Positions 1 to 8,844 of a stretch of 64,000 nt of DNA are shown piece by piece. A program made the position numbers and the translations under genes. The stretch is from NCBI GenBank assembly GCA_902774915.1, contig CACYKH010000001.1, forward strand, positions 62,001 to 126,000, written 5' to 3'. This DNA comes from an uncultured Lachnospiraceae bacterium. GTDB taxonomy: Bacteria > Bacillota > Clostridia > Lachnospirales > Lachnospiraceae. Within the stretch, counting starts at the first letter, position 1. Each line of letters starts with the position of its first letter. The notes beneath the pieces are model-generated. The model searched no databases and had not been told where the DNA came from. It was given only the letters and a program-made list of their open reading frames with translations.

Positions 1-3000
1 TGTAGTCAGATCTCATTTCCTTTGTGAACTCAACCTTTTCAATTGCTGTAGTACAGTCAACTGGTCTAAAGTTCTTTTTCTCACGAACCTTCATTGCTGA
101 AAGAAGTGATCTGATACGTATACGTGCAGCTCCAAGGTTTGAAACTTCATCAATCTTAAGAACTGTATAAATCTTATTTGAATTAGAAAGTATATCCTTA
201 ACACAGTCAGTTGTAACAGCATCAAGACCACAACCGAAGGAGAAGAGCTGAATAAGCTCAAGATTAGTTTTTGAACTAATATAGTTGGCTGCTTTATAAA
301 GTCTTGAATGGTACATCCACTGGTCAGAAACGATAAGTGGTCTGTCAACATCACCAAGATGCGAAATGCTATCTTCGGAGAGAACGGCTACACCATATGA
401 ATTGATGAGTTCAGGAATACCATGGTTGATCTCAGGGTCAATATGATATGGACGACCTGCAAGAACTATACCAACCTTACCTGTTTCCTCAAGGAATTTA
501 AGAGTCTTTTCACCCTGTTTACGGACATCCTTCTTAACCTTTTCAGCTTCTTTATAAGCTTTATCGATAGCATCGCTAATTTCTTCTTTAGTGATGTCTG
601 TATATTTTGAGAACTCTCTGAACATTCTGTCCTTAAGAGCAAGCTTGTTATCAAGTGCAAGGAATGGACGAATGTAAGTGATATGCTCAGTTTCAATCTC
701 TTCCATGTTATTCTTAATATTCTCAGAATAAGATGTAACGATAGGACAGTTGTAATGGTTATTTGCATCTGGAGTTTCGTTCATCTCATATGGGATACAT
801 GGATAGAAGATAGTCTTCAGTCCCTGCTTAACAAGCCACATAACATGTCCATGGCTTATCTTTGCTGGATAACACTCAGTATCACTTGGAATGGATTCAA
901 TACCCATCTGGTAAATAGTCTTATCTGACTTAGGTGAAAGAATAACTCTGTATTTAAGTTCAGTAAGGAATGTGAACCAGAAAGGATAGTTCTCATACAT
1001 ATTCAGAACTCTTGGCACACCAATTTCACCACGGGTTGCCTCTTCGATAGGCAGTGGCTTGTAACCAAAGATTCTCTTGAATTTATATTCATAAAGGTTT
1101 GGAAGATTCTCTTTATTTTTCTTCTGTCCAAGACCTCTTTCGCATCTATTACCTGTAATAAATCTACGGTTGCCAGTAAATTTATTGATTGTCAGAAGAC
1201 AGTTATTTGTACATTTACCGCATCTAGCCATCTGTGTTTCGTATGTAAGCTCATCAACCTCTTTACTTGGAAGAGTAGTTGACTCAAAACCATCTTCATA
1301 ATTATCTCTAGCTATAAGAGCAGCACCAAATGCGCCCATGATACCTGAGATGTCAGGACGGATTGCCTGTGTACCTGAAACGAGTTCGAATGCTCTGAGT
1401 ACAGCATCGTTATAGAAAGTACCACCCTGAACAACAACCTGGCTGCCAAGCTGCTTAGGATCAGTAAGCTTGATAACCTTGAGAAGAGCGTTCTTTATAA
1501 CAGAGTAAGCAAGACCAGCGGATATGTCCTCAACAGAAGCTCCTTCTTTCTGAGCCTGCTTAACCTTAGAATTCATAAATACAGTACATCTAGAACCAAG
1601 ATCTATAGGGCTTTTAGCAAAGAGTGCTATTTTTGCAAAATCCTGAACCTTGTAATCAAGAGAATTAGCAAATGTCTCGATGAATGAACCACAACCTGAA
1701 GAGCAGGATTCGTTCAGCATTACATTATCTACAACCCCTTCCTTGATCTTAATACATTTCATATCCTGACCACCGATATCAAGGATGGTATCTACTTCAG
1801 GATTAAAGAATGCAGCGGCAGTGTAGTGAGCGATTGTCTCAACCTCACCGTAGTCAAGATTAAATGCAGACTTAAGAAGTGCTTCACCGTAACCAGTTGA
1901 GCAGCTTCCTGCAATTTTAACGCCTTCTGGAAGAAGACTATAAATCTCTTTCATAGCCTTGATAGTTGTATTTACAGGGCTACCATTGTTATTGCTATAG
2001 AAATCATAAAGAAGCTCGCCATCTTCACCAATTACAGCAAGCTTTGTTGTTGTAGAACCGGCATCAATACCAAGGAATACATTTCCCTTGTAAGTAGCAA
2101 GGTCGCCACGCTTAACCTTGTACTGGTCCATACGCTCTGAGAATTCTTTGTATTCCTTCTTTGTCCTGAAAAGAGGATCCAGACGGTTAACCTCCATTTC
2201 AATCTTGAGTTCTGGTGTAAGCTTCTCAGCTAAATTCTTGATGGTAATAGTTTTAGTATCATCTGCATGGATAGCAGCACCAGCTGCAGCAAACAGATGA
2301 GAATTCTCTGGAACAATAGTGTGTTCCTCATCAAGATGCAGAGTTTCGATAAATCGAACTCTAAGTTGATCCTGGAAGTGAAGTGGGCCACCAAGGAATG
2401 CAACATGTCCTCTGATTGGCTTACCACAGGCAAGACCAGAAATAGTCTGATTTACAACAGCCTGATAGATAGATGCTGAAAGGTTTGGCTTTGTAGCACC
2501 TTCATTGATAAGTGGCTGTATATCTGTCTTTGCGAAAACTCCGCAACGAGCAGCGATAGGATGGATAGTATCGTAATCCTTAGCCATTGTATTAAGACCT
2601 TCGGCGTCTGTCATAAGAAGAGCAGCCATCTGGTCAATAAAAGAGCCTGTACCACCGGCACAAACTGAATTCATTCTTTGTTCAATTCCATGTTTTGAAA
2701 AATAAATGATCTTAGCGTCCTCACCACCGAGCTCAATAGCTACATCGGTTTTAGGAGCATAAGTTTTTAGAGCGGAGGATACACAGACAACTTCCTGCTC
2801 AAATGGAACGTCGATTACATTTGAAAGAGCAAGTCCTCCGGATCCTGTTATATTAGCGGAAACCTCCATATCGCCAATGGACTCGATTGCATTTTCCAGA
2901 AGCTCACGAAGGGTTTCCTTGATTTTAGCAAAATGCCTCTTGTATTCAGAGTATAGAAATTTGTTGTTTTCATCTATAACAGCAACCTTTACAGTTGTTG

Positions 3001-3028
3001 ATCCGATGTCAATTCCTAGATGTTTCAA
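1..3028 (-). CDS. 2-hydroxyacyl-CoA dehydratase activase-like protein, tandem BadF/BadG ATPase domains (3' truncated)
   Basis: This large activase-type protein runs off the left edge; about 1009 codons are visible. The start is a TTG at 3028, seven bases after GGAGA, and reads (M)KHLGIDIGSTTVKVAV, the classic first phosphate motif of ASKHA ATPases. A second copy of the fold begins near residue 330 with VFLGIDAGSTTTKLAV. Both copies keep the cluster-type cysteine motif (SVCAGGTGSF and ESCSSGCGSF). A Cys-rich stretch (MARCGKCTNNC) and a DUF2229-like region (YPAKISHGHVMWLVKQG) follow. Family proteins use ATP to inject an electron into 2-hydroxyacyl-CoA dehydratases or related double-cubane enzymes. 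The partner dehydratase is not in the window, so the exact substrate is unknown. No frame break was seen. Confidence 0.85.
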   Translation of the reverse strand, partial: MKHLGIDIGSTTVKVAVIDENNKFLYSEYKRHFAKIKETLRELLENAIESIGDMEVSANITGSGGLALSNVIDVPFEQEVVCVSSALKTYAPKTDVAIELGGEDAKIIYFSKHGIEQRMNSVCAGGTGSFIDQMAALLMTDAEGLNTMAKDYDTIHPIAARCGVFAKTDIQPLINEGATKPNLSASIYQAVVNQTISGLACGKPIRGHVAFLGGPLHFQDQLRVRFIETLHLDEEHTIVPENSHLFAAAGAAIHADDTKTITIKNLAEKLTPELKIEMEVNRLDPLFRTKKEYKEFSERMDQYKVKRGDLATYKGNVFLGIDAGSTTTKLAVIGEDGELLYDFYSNNNGSPVNTTIKAMKEIYSLLPEGVKIAGSCSTGYGEALLKSAFNLDYGEVETIAHYTAAAFFNPEVDTILDIGGQDMKCIKIKEGVVDNVMLNESCSSGCGSFIETFANSLDYKVQDFAKIALFAKSPIDLGSRCTVFMNSKVKQAQKEGASVEDISAGLAYSVIKNALLKVIKLTDPKQLGSQVVVQGGTFYNDAVLRAFELVSGTQAIRPDISGIMGAFGAALIARDNYEDGFESTTLPSKEVDELTYETQMARCGKCTNNCLLTINKFTGNRRFITGNRCERGLGQKKNKENLPNLYEYKFKRIFGYKPLPIEEATRGEIGVPRVLNMYENYPFWFTFLTELKYRVILSPKSDKTIYQMGIESIPSDTECYPAKISHGHVMWLVKQGLKTIFYPCIPYEMNETPDANNHYNCPIVTSYSENIKNNMEEIETEHITYIRPFLALDNKLALKDRMFREFSKYTDITKEEISDAIDKAYKEAEKVKKDVRKQGEKTLKFLEETGKVGIVLAGRPYHIDPEINHGIPELINSYGVAVLSEDSISHLGDVDRPLIVSDQWMYHSRLYKAANYISSKTNLELIQLFSFGCGLDAVTTDCVKDILSNSNKIYTVLKIDEVSNLGAARIRIRSLLSAMKVREKKNFRPVDCTTAIEKVEFTKEMRSDY

Positions 3029-3081
3029 GATGCGTTCTCCTTTAAATTTCTTCTTATTTATATATATTTACAGCAATAGCT

Positions 3082-3110
3082 ATTATAAATCACATTTTTT
3101 TATATTTCAA
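3082..3110 (-). promoter_or_regulatory. Sigma-A type promoter for the activase gene
   Basis: On the minus strand a TTGAAA -35 box (3105-3110) and a perfect TATAAT -10 box (3082-3087) are 17 bp apart. They lie about 55 bp upstream of the TTG start. The placement and spacing are ideal for the vegetative sigma factor. Confidence 0.75.
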
Positions 3111-3136
3111 TGACAATATAAATTCGTATAATTACA

Positions 3137-3165
3137 TTGAGTTTTGTGCCATTTTGTACTATAAT
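3137..3165 (+). promoter_or_regulatory. Sigma-A type promoter for the rhomboid-like gene
   Basis: TTGAGT (3137-3142) and TATAAT (3160-3165) are separated by 17 bp. They point right, about 55 bp upstream of the ATG at 3220. This promoter is back to back with the activase promoter in the 191-bp divergent gap. A GGAGG sequence near 3188 lies too far from the ATG to be its ribosome site. Confidence 0.7.
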
Positions 3166-3219
3166 TTAATCTGATTTTTTGTGTCCAGGAGGGCACTAAT
3201 AAAAGACAAAGGATTAATT

Positions 3220-4185
3220 ATGAGCACTAGTAAGAAAAGCAAAAAAGATCTTTCAAATTTTGGTATTCCAAACCTCTATTATGTAATACTTATTTGCACG
3301 ATAATGGCATATATAATCAGATATGCAGCACCTGATTTATACATGAAACTTGTACTTATTCCATACATGGTTGTAGTCGAGCATGAATTCTGGCGACTAT
3401 TTACCTGGATATTTACGGTTCCTTATGAATTAGGCGGCTCTTTTTTAATGATTCTTTTTCTTCCAATCAATATGTTCTTCTATTATTCATTGGGTAGAAG
3501 ACTGGAGATGCTTTGGGGACGCTTCATGTATAACCTTTATGTTATAGGTGGAATCCTGCTTATTGATATCTCTGTTGTAATAGGAGCAATCATTAAGTAT
3601 TACGTACTTCCAAATCCAAGTATTGGTCAGGATGACATTTCAGGATGCCTCAATGTAACATGGCTGATGTTTATAAGCATCTTCCTGGCATTCACTGTTG
3701 TTGGCGGCGACAATATAGTCTATATGTACTTTGTTATTCCACTTAAGATGAAATGGATGGGATACATTGATCTGGCATATCTGCTTTATATATTCATTGT
3801 TGGCGGATACTTTACAAAGATAATTGTTGTAGCTTCAGTTGCAAACTACTTCATTTACTTCCTGATCAATAAGGGTAAGACGGCACCAAGTCTTTCGGAT
3901 ATGAAGCGCAAGCGTAAATTCCAAAAGGCTACTCAGATGAAGAGAAGGTCGTCACACACGGATGTTAAATATAATTCTGATGGAACAATAAAGTTCCCGG
4001 ATAAATCTGGAATAATCCCTCCAGGATACGGAAATCCTAAGGGTATTACAATTCATAAATGTGCTGTATGTGGCAGAACTGAACAGGATGATCCAAATCT
4101 TGAATTCAGATTCTGTTCTAAATGCGACGGCAATTATGAATATTGTTCAGAGCACATCTTCACGCATCAGCATATTCATTCATAA
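3220..4185 (+). CDS. Derlin/rhomboid-like membrane protein with C-terminal zinc ribbon
   Basis: This 321-residue integral membrane protein has about five or six hydrophobic segments between residues 19 and 220. The first loop carries EHEFWRLFTW (WR at 58-59), followed by a long amphipathic stretch, as in derlins and rhomboid pseudoproteases. No GxSG serine motif or catalytic histidine is apparent, so proteolysis is unlikely. After a basic linker (about 230-260) the tail contains CAVCGRT...FCSKCDGNYEYCSEH and a His-rich end, which looks like a zinc-binding ribbon. The ATG at 3220 follows AAAGGA; an in-frame GTG at 3181 is less likely because a good ribosome site then lies inside the gene. The rhomboid-like fold is inferred from short motifs; the zinc ribbon is seen directly. 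Confidence 0.6.
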   Translation: MSTSKKSKKDLSNFGIPNLYYVILICTIMAYIIRYAAPDLYMKLVLIPYMVVVEHEFWRLFTWIFTVPYELGGSFLMILFLPINMFFYYSLGRRLEMLWGRFMYNLYVIGGILLIDISVVIGAIIKYYVLPNPSIGQDDISGCLNVTWLMFISIFLAFTVVGGDNIVYMYFVIPLKMKWMGYIDLAYLLYIFIVGGYFTKIIVVASVANYFIYFLINKGKTAPSLSDMKRKRKFQKATQMKRRSSHTDVKYNSDGTIKFPDKSGIIPPGYGNPKGITIHKCAVCGRTEQDDPNLEFRFCSKCDGNYEYCSEHIFTHQHIHS

Positions 4186-4226
4186 TGCATTCTGAACTAA
4201 AAAGAAACATAAATTAGGAGTTTAAA

Positions 4227-5633
4227 ATGAGAAAGACTGGAAAAATATTACTTACAGAAATTAGCGCTGACAAGAATAGAGAAGAGGGACTTATTAAGTA
4301 TCAGAGACTTCTGGCTGCATCCTTTACAAACTATGCGACCATTAAGCTTTCAATGAACCTCTTTACTATGTATGAGATGTCAGAGGACATTAGTCTTGAA
4401 AGAAGAGATGAGATTGAGGGCTATATTGATAGCATTAATTCAGCTCTTAGAAGTATTTATATAGATAAAGCTAAGGTTGAGGATTCTACTGTTGATGAAA
4501 TCACAGCAATTCGTGACTCAATCACTGCAAAGATGAAGACTCTTACATATTTCACTGATGCACTTGAGGTTTATGAATATATTCTGAACCGTAAGGAGCC
4601 AGAGATTCTCGGAACAGTTGATGAGGATTTCAGCGTAGAAGAGCTTGTTAACAGCATGTTCGAATATGTTTTCTCAGATGACGATACAATGCTTATTAAT
4701 TCACGTATTAAGGATTTCACAGCTCAGTTGCCTGTAAGAATGACCAGAGAGCATTTCTTTAATATTATCGAGAGTACAATGAATCTTTACAGAGGAAGCG
4801 AGAAGAGTTCTGTAAATGACTTTATCGAGTCCATTAGAGATTCTGCACTTCTTAATGTTCCTGAGGACGTTGAGACAGCTTATCCTGAGCTGTTTGAGCT
4901 TTATAAGAAGGTCAGCGAGGCTGATTACAGTAAGATTGACAAGACAAGCTTTGATGAGCTTACAGACTGTATAGACAAAGCATCTATGATGATTCAGTCA
5001 GCAGTTACAGATTATCTGATGCTTACTGAAATCATTAATGATGTACTCATAGTTCTTTATACATCAAACATTGCTGATAAGGCTTTCCTTAAGGAAGAAT
5101 ATGAGACAGCAAGTCAGATACTTAGCGAGATAATCAGCGCGGATGACATTTATCAGGCATCCGAAAGCTTTGATCAGCTGTTTGTAAAGCTGGAAGGAGC
5201 TCAGGAATCTTCATATGAGGACCTTGCATTCCTTGCTGGAAATATGGAAGACCTTTATGAAACTTACTATGAGATGTATGACAGCGAGTCTATTAAAGAT
5301 AACTTTGATAAGCTGATGAAGGCAGACAGACTTACTTCTTCATCACTTTTCATGGATATAAATGACGCCGGAATCAAAGTAGTTATTGATGAGGCAGATG
5401 ATATTTTCATCAAAGAGGAAACAGATGATCTTCTTGATGACCTGAAGGGAGTATTTAAAGAGAAGAGTAAGCTGGAGAGAAGAAGCATTATGGCTAAGAT
5501 TCTTTCTCAGATACCAGTATTCTTCAATACTCGTGAGGAAATTAGAGATTATTTTGCATATGCACTCTCAAGCTGTACTGATAAATCAGAGCTTACAGCC
5601 TGCAGAGAGTTAATAAATGACCTGATGGTTTAA
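4227..5633 (+). CDS. Unknown acidic, helical cytosolic protein
   Basis: I do not recognise this 468-residue protein. It is rich in Glu, Asp, Leu and Ser, has no signal peptide or membrane segment, and reads as almost entirely alpha-helical. Short Asp/Glu-rich stretches recur (for example FSDDDTML, EADDIFIKEE). The start at 4227 follows TAGGAG with six bases of spacing. It lies 41 bp after the rhomboid-like gene and runs the same way, so the two are probably cotranscribed. No catalytic motif was seen. Confidence 0.75.
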   Translation: MRKTGKILLTEISADKNREEGLIKYQRLLAASFTNYATIKLSMNLFTMYEMSEDISLERRDEIEGYIDSINSALRSIYIDKAKVEDSTVDEITAIRDSITAKMKTLTYFTDALEVYEYILNRKEPEILGTVDEDFSVEELVNSMFEYVFSDDDTMLINSRIKDFTAQLPVRMTREHFFNIIESTMNLYRGSEKSSVNDFIESIRDSALLNVPEDVETAYPELFELYKKVSEADYSKIDKTSFDELTDCIDKASMMIQSAVTDYLMLTEIINDVLIVLYTSNIADKAFLKEEYETASQILSEIISADDIYQASESFDQLFVKLEGAQESSYEDLAFLAGNMEDLYETYYEMYDSESIKDNFDKLMKADRLTSSSLFMDINDAGIKVVIDEADDIFIKEETDDLLDDLKGVFKEKSKLERRSIMAKILSQIPVFFNTREEIRDYFAYALSSCTDKSELTACRELINDLMV

Positions 5634-5693
5634 AATCCTATTAGTTTAGAATTTTGATTTATTTTATTTGTAGTAAGGAATTGTTATTGATTT

Positions 5694-6023
5694 ATGAAGT
5701 TTAAATTGGCTGACAATTTATATACGAAGTATAGCAGTGAAAAAAAGTTTAAGAGGTTTCTTATCAAGATAAAGCTTAAGAGACCTGTTAAAAATCTTTA
5801 TGTTGTTACTGCGCCTTTATATGAGGCTGGTATTATGGAGATTTATAACTATAACGAACTGCTTCAGCCTTTTTATAGAAAGCAAAAGAGGGTTATCAGC
5901 ATTCTTGGAGTATCCAAGACAAGAGACGAGGCAAAAGAGCTTGTCTGTGACATTCTTGAGGATACATATAGTACTCAGGGAAATGCTGATATAAAAACAT
6001 ATTTTGGATTAGGTAGTATTTAA
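5694..6023 (+). CDS. Small unknown basic protein upstream of ytfI
   Basis: This 109-residue protein is unknown to me. The N-terminal half is Lys-rich (SSEKKFKRFLIKIKLKRP) and the C-terminal half is mixed alpha/beta. The start is fixed by an in-frame TGA six bases upstream of the ATG; the AAGGAA ribosome site is rather distant. Its TAA overlaps the ATG of the DUF2953 gene (TAATG), so translational coupling is likely and the two may work together. No membrane segment was found. Confidence 0.7.
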   Translation: MKFKLADNLYTKYSSEKKFKRFLIKIKLKRPVKNLYVVTAPLYEAGIMEIYNYNELLQPFYRKQKRVISILGVSKTRDEAKELVCDILEDTYSTQGNADIKTYFGLGSI

Positions 6024-7144
6024 TGGGAATAGTTTTGATGATACTCAAGATTATCGGCATTGTACTTCTATGTATTTTAGGACTGATACTACTGATTTTG
6101 CTGTTAGTCCTGTTTACACCGATAAGCTATAGAGTAAAAGCTGAACATAATGATGAGAATACCATGGCACAAGCTAAATTCGGTTTTCTGGTAGTTAATG
6201 GTAAGGCTCTTTATGAGAAGGGGCAAGGCTTTAGCTACTTTGTAAAAGTGCTATTCTTCAAAATCCTTCCTGGTAAGGAAGAGGAAGAAGGGGAGTTCGA
6301 AGAAGGCGATGTTATGGACATGGATGATTGGGATGAGGAAGATGAAACTCCGCTGGTTGAGGATTCTTCCGGTGCTTCATTGACGAATGTTGCGTCTCCA
6401 GCAGGTGAAAATGAGGAGCAGGAACCTCTTGAACCGGATTTTTCATATGTGAAACCTGAGTCGGATAGCGCAATGAGTATTTCTGATGAGTCAGATAATA
6501 CAATTAATAGCTCTGATGAATCTGAAACAGTTTCGAATCAAATAGTCGAAGATAATTATGAAGATTTGAATTCTGAGTTGGATGAATATTTAGAAGATAC
6601 TGAATTGGATGCCGATGAAGAGACTGACGAAGAAATTGATCAGGAAGTTGAAAATAAAGTAAAGCTTTCTCTCGGTGAAAAGTTAGACAGCGTTATGGGT
6701 AAGGCCACAGATAAGTTTGAGGAAATAACCGATAAGGCTGACGAAAAGATAGATGAGCTGGATAAGAAGTACGAAAAAGCAATGACAAAGTATGATCATG
6801 TTATGCAGTTCCTCGAACGTGACTATGTTGAACGTACAATAAAAAGAGCTTTAAAAATCCTAAAACGTCTCTTTGGAACCATCAAGCCAAAGAAGAGTAA
6901 AGGATATGTTCATTTTGGACTTGGTTCTTCTGCAGATACGGGAATGATGCTTGGTAAGGTATCTAGTTTCTATCCGCTATATGGAAGATGGCTGATTCTT
7001 GATCCTGACTTCTATAACAAGGGAGTTGAAGGAGATATAGATATCAAAGGCAGGATTTATCTTTTCAGAATTGTAGGCCCAGCTCTCAGAATGGTTCTGA
7101 CGAGAGACTTCTGGAGAACCTATAAATTAGCAAAGAAGATTTAA
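6023..7144 (+). CDS. DUF2953 (YtfI-like) membrane-anchored protein
   Basis: A single strong transmembrane segment (residues about 3-33) is followed by a long acidic linker (about 90-220, many DE runs), a helical section, and a C-terminal DUF2953-type domain. That domain has VHFGLGSSADTGMMLG, then YPLYGRWLILDPDF, and it ends near RDFWRTYKLAKK. In Bacillus, ytfI of this family sits next to ytfJ, and the same pair is present here. At 373 residues it is longer than the Bacillus protein because of the acidic linker. The family is linked to sporulation in spore formers, but its biochemical role is unknown. The assignment rests on the C-terminal motif and on the neighbour. Confidence 0.7.
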   Translation: MGIVLMILKIIGIVLLCILGLILLILLLVLFTPISYRVKAEHNDENTMAQAKFGFLVVNGKALYEKGQGFSYFVKVLFFKILPGKEEEEGEFEEGDVMDMDDWDEEDETPLVEDSSGASLTNVASPAGENEEQEPLEPDFSYVKPESDSAMSISDESDNTINSSDESETVSNQIVEDNYEDLNSELDEYLEDTELDADEETDEEIDQEVENKVKLSLGEKLDSVMGKATDKFEEITDKADEKIDELDKKYEKAMTKYDHVMQFLERDYVERTIKRALKILKRLFGTIKPKKSKGYVHFGLGSSADTGMMLGKVSSFYPLYGRWLILDPDFYNKGVEGDIDIKGRIYLFRIVGPALRMVLTRDFWRTYKLAKKI

Positions 7145-7191
7145 AACCAAAATAAAATAATCAAAGAAATACATACATATTGGAGGTTACT

Positions 7192-7608
7192 ATGGCAAAC
7201 GGTAATGATTTTAATTCAACAGTAAGTTCATTATTCAAGGGGATGGACGCATTTCTTACATCAAAGTCAGTAGTTGGAGAGCCAATTCAGGTTGGAGATA
7301 CAACTATTATTCCACTTTGTGATGTGAATTTTGGATGCGGAGCTGGAGCTTACGGTGGAAAGAGAAGTGATTCTGCAGGCGGCGGAATGGGTGGAAAGCT
7401 TTCACCTTCAGCTATCATCGTAATAAAGGATGGTTATTCACAGATCATCAATGTAAATCAGGATAAGGGAACTCTTGGAACTGTTCTTGATATGATTCCA
7501 GGTGTTGCTGAAAAGGTTAAGCACATCATTAAGAAAGATGGTGTGACCGAAGAAGAGATGGCAGAGATTCAGGATGTTGCTGAAAACATTCCTGAGCAGG
7601 AGTTCTAA
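7192..7608 (+). CDS. ytfJ: GerW/YtfJ family protein
   Basis: This 138-residue protein has the typical GerW/YtfJ layout. A short N-terminal helix is followed by GEPIQVGDTTIIPLCDVNFG, a Gly-rich segment (GCGAGAYGGKR...GGGMGG), and AIIVIKDGYSQIINV. The start is the ATG at 7192, five bases after GGAGG; an in-frame TTG at 7180 would place the ribosome site inside the gene. In Bacillus the protein is needed for a spore germination step. Homologues also occur in non-sporulating Firmicutes, where the role is not known. It is the last gene of the run from 3220. Confidence 0.85.
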   Translation: MANGNDFNSTVSSLFKGMDAFLTSKSVVGEPIQVGDTTIIPLCDVNFGCGAGAYGGKRSDSAGGGMGGKLSPSAIIVIKDGYSQIINVNQDKGTLGTVLDMIPGVAEKVKHIIKKDGVTEEEMAEIQDVAENIPEQEF

Positions 7609-7630
7609 ATCTGCCATACAGTTTTAAATA

Positions 7631-7655
7631 AAATAAAAAAGCCCCAAACGGGACT
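7631..7655 (-). terminator. Terminator of the tRNA-Leu gene
   Basis: On the minus strand a six-pair hairpin (AGTCCC/GGGGCT with one G-T pair, loop GTTT) is followed at once by TTTTTTATTTTATTT. It begins four bases after the mature tRNA 3' end. Confidence 0.75.
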
Positions 7656-7659
7656 TAAG

Positions 7660-7743
7660 TGCCGGCGGCGGGGGTCGAACCCGCACGGTGTTGCCACCAA
7701 CAGATTTTGAGTCTGCCTTGTCTGCCAATTCCAACACGCCGGC
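7660..7743 (-). tRNA. tRNA-Leu (anticodon CAA)
   Basis: This 84-nt class II tRNA is on the minus strand. The seven-pair acceptor stem is GCCGGCG/CGCCGGC with discriminator A, and CCA is not encoded. The anticodon stem GCAGA/TCTGT encloses the loop CTCAAAA, giving anticodon CAA for UUG codons. A long variable arm (TGGTGGCAACACC) and the T-loop GGTTCGACC are clear. The gene is antisense to its neighbours and fills the gap between ytfJ and galE. Confidence 0.93.
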
Positions 7744-7753
7744 GAACATAAGG

Positions 7754-7782
7754 ATATTATCACATTTTTAAAGGAGATACAA
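7754..7782 (-). promoter_or_regulatory. Promoter of tRNA-Leu, overlapping the galE ribosome site
   Basis: On the minus strand TTGTAT (7777-7782) and TAATAT (7754-7759) are 17 bp apart. Transcription would start only a few bases before the mature tRNA 5' end at 7743. The -35 box lies between the galE AAGGAG and its ATG at 7784, so polymerase at this promoter would face the galE start. Confidence 0.5.
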
Positions 7783-7783
7783 G

Positions 7784-8794
7784 ATGAATATACTTGTAAC
7801 AGGTGGTACTGGCTATATTGGTTCACATACAGTCGTTGAACTTCTTAAAGCTGGTCATAGCGTAGTAATCTTTGATAATTTATATAATTCCAAAATCGAA
7901 GTACTTGATTATATTGAGAATATAACAGGTATCAAGCCAAAATTCTATAAAGCTGATATGTTAAATCCAGAGGAGATGGAACCAATCTTCAAGGAGAATA
8001 CATTTGACGCCGTAATTCATTTTGCTGGACTTAAAGCTGTAGGAGAGTCAGTTCAGCTTCCTCTTAAGTATTATGAGAATAACCTTACAGGTACAATTAA
8101 TCTCTGTAAGCTTATGGATAAATATGGATGCAAGAAGATTATCTTCTCATCATCCGCAACTGTTTATGGTTCTCCTGAGAGCTGCCCAATTACTGAGGAT
8201 TTCCCACTTTCAACAACTAACCCTTATGGAACTACAAAGCTGTTCCTTGAAAGAATTCTCAGTGATCTCACAGTTCCTGATAAGGATTGGAAGGTTATTC
8301 TTCTTAGATACTTCAATCCAATTGGAGCTGATGAGAGTGGTCTTATTGGAGAATCACCAAATGGAATTCCTAACAATCTGATGCCTTATATTATTCAGGT
8401 TGCTCTTGGAAAGCTTCCAGAACTTGGTGTTTTCGGAAACGATTACGATACACCTGATGGAACAGGTGTAAGAGATTACATTCATGTAACTGATCTTGCA
8501 CTGGGTCATGTTGCTGCTGTAAATAGAATCAATAAGACTGAGGGAGTTGACATTTACAACCTTGGAACAGGTACAGGATACAGCGTTCTTGATATTGTTA
8601 AGGCTTTTGAGAAAGCAAATGATATCGAGATTCCTTACAGCATCAAGCCTAGACGTGCTGGAGATATAGCTATGTGCTATGCAAATCCTACTAAGGCTAA
8701 GGAAGAACTTGGCTGGGAAGCTAAGTTTGATCTTGAGAGAATGTGCAAGGATTCATGGAGATTTGCTGAGACAACACTCAGAAATCAAGATTAA
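7784..8794 (+). CDS. galE: UDP-glucose 4-epimerase
   Basis: GalE interconverts UDP-glucose and UDP-galactose with bound NAD+ (Leloir pathway and cell-surface sugars). At 336 residues it has the normal length. It shows the Rossmann motif VTGGTGYIGSHT near the N-terminus, the SSSATVYG serine, the YGTTK catalytic Tyr/Lys pair, and the conserved RYFNPIGA and GTGVRDYIHV stretches. AAAGGAG precedes the ATG at 7784. No other sugar genes flank it. Its own promoter is not obvious because the antisense tRNA occupies the upstream gap. Confidence 0.95.
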   Translation: MNILVTGGTGYIGSHTVVELLKAGHSVVIFDNLYNSKIEVLDYIENITGIKPKFYKADMLNPEEMEPIFKENTFDAVIHFAGLKAVGESVQLPLKYYENNLTGTINLCKLMDKYGCKKIIFSSSATVYGSPESCPITEDFPLSTTNPYGTTKLFLERILSDLTVPDKDWKVILLRYFNPIGADESGLIGESPNGIPNNLMPYIIQVALGKLPELGVFGNDYDTPDGTGVRDYIHVTDLALGHVAAVNRINKTEGVDIYNLGTGTGYSVLDIVKAFEKANDIEIPYSIKPRRAGDIAMCYANPTKAKEELGWEAKFDLERMCKDSWRFAETTLRNQD

Positions 8795-8844
8795 TATTCA
8801 AATGCCCCAATATAGATTTATTATAAAATAACACCGGAGAAATT

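Noticed and set aside
466-768. Open frames on both strands within 1-3028
   Set aside because: They lie in other frames of the activase gene, whose own minus-strand frame is continuous from the TTG at 3028 and shows clear family motifs throughout.
3181-3219. GTG start for the rhomboid-like gene at 3181
   Set aside because: It would begin about 10 bases after the likely transcription start with no ribosome site; ATG 3220 has AAAGGA at good distance.
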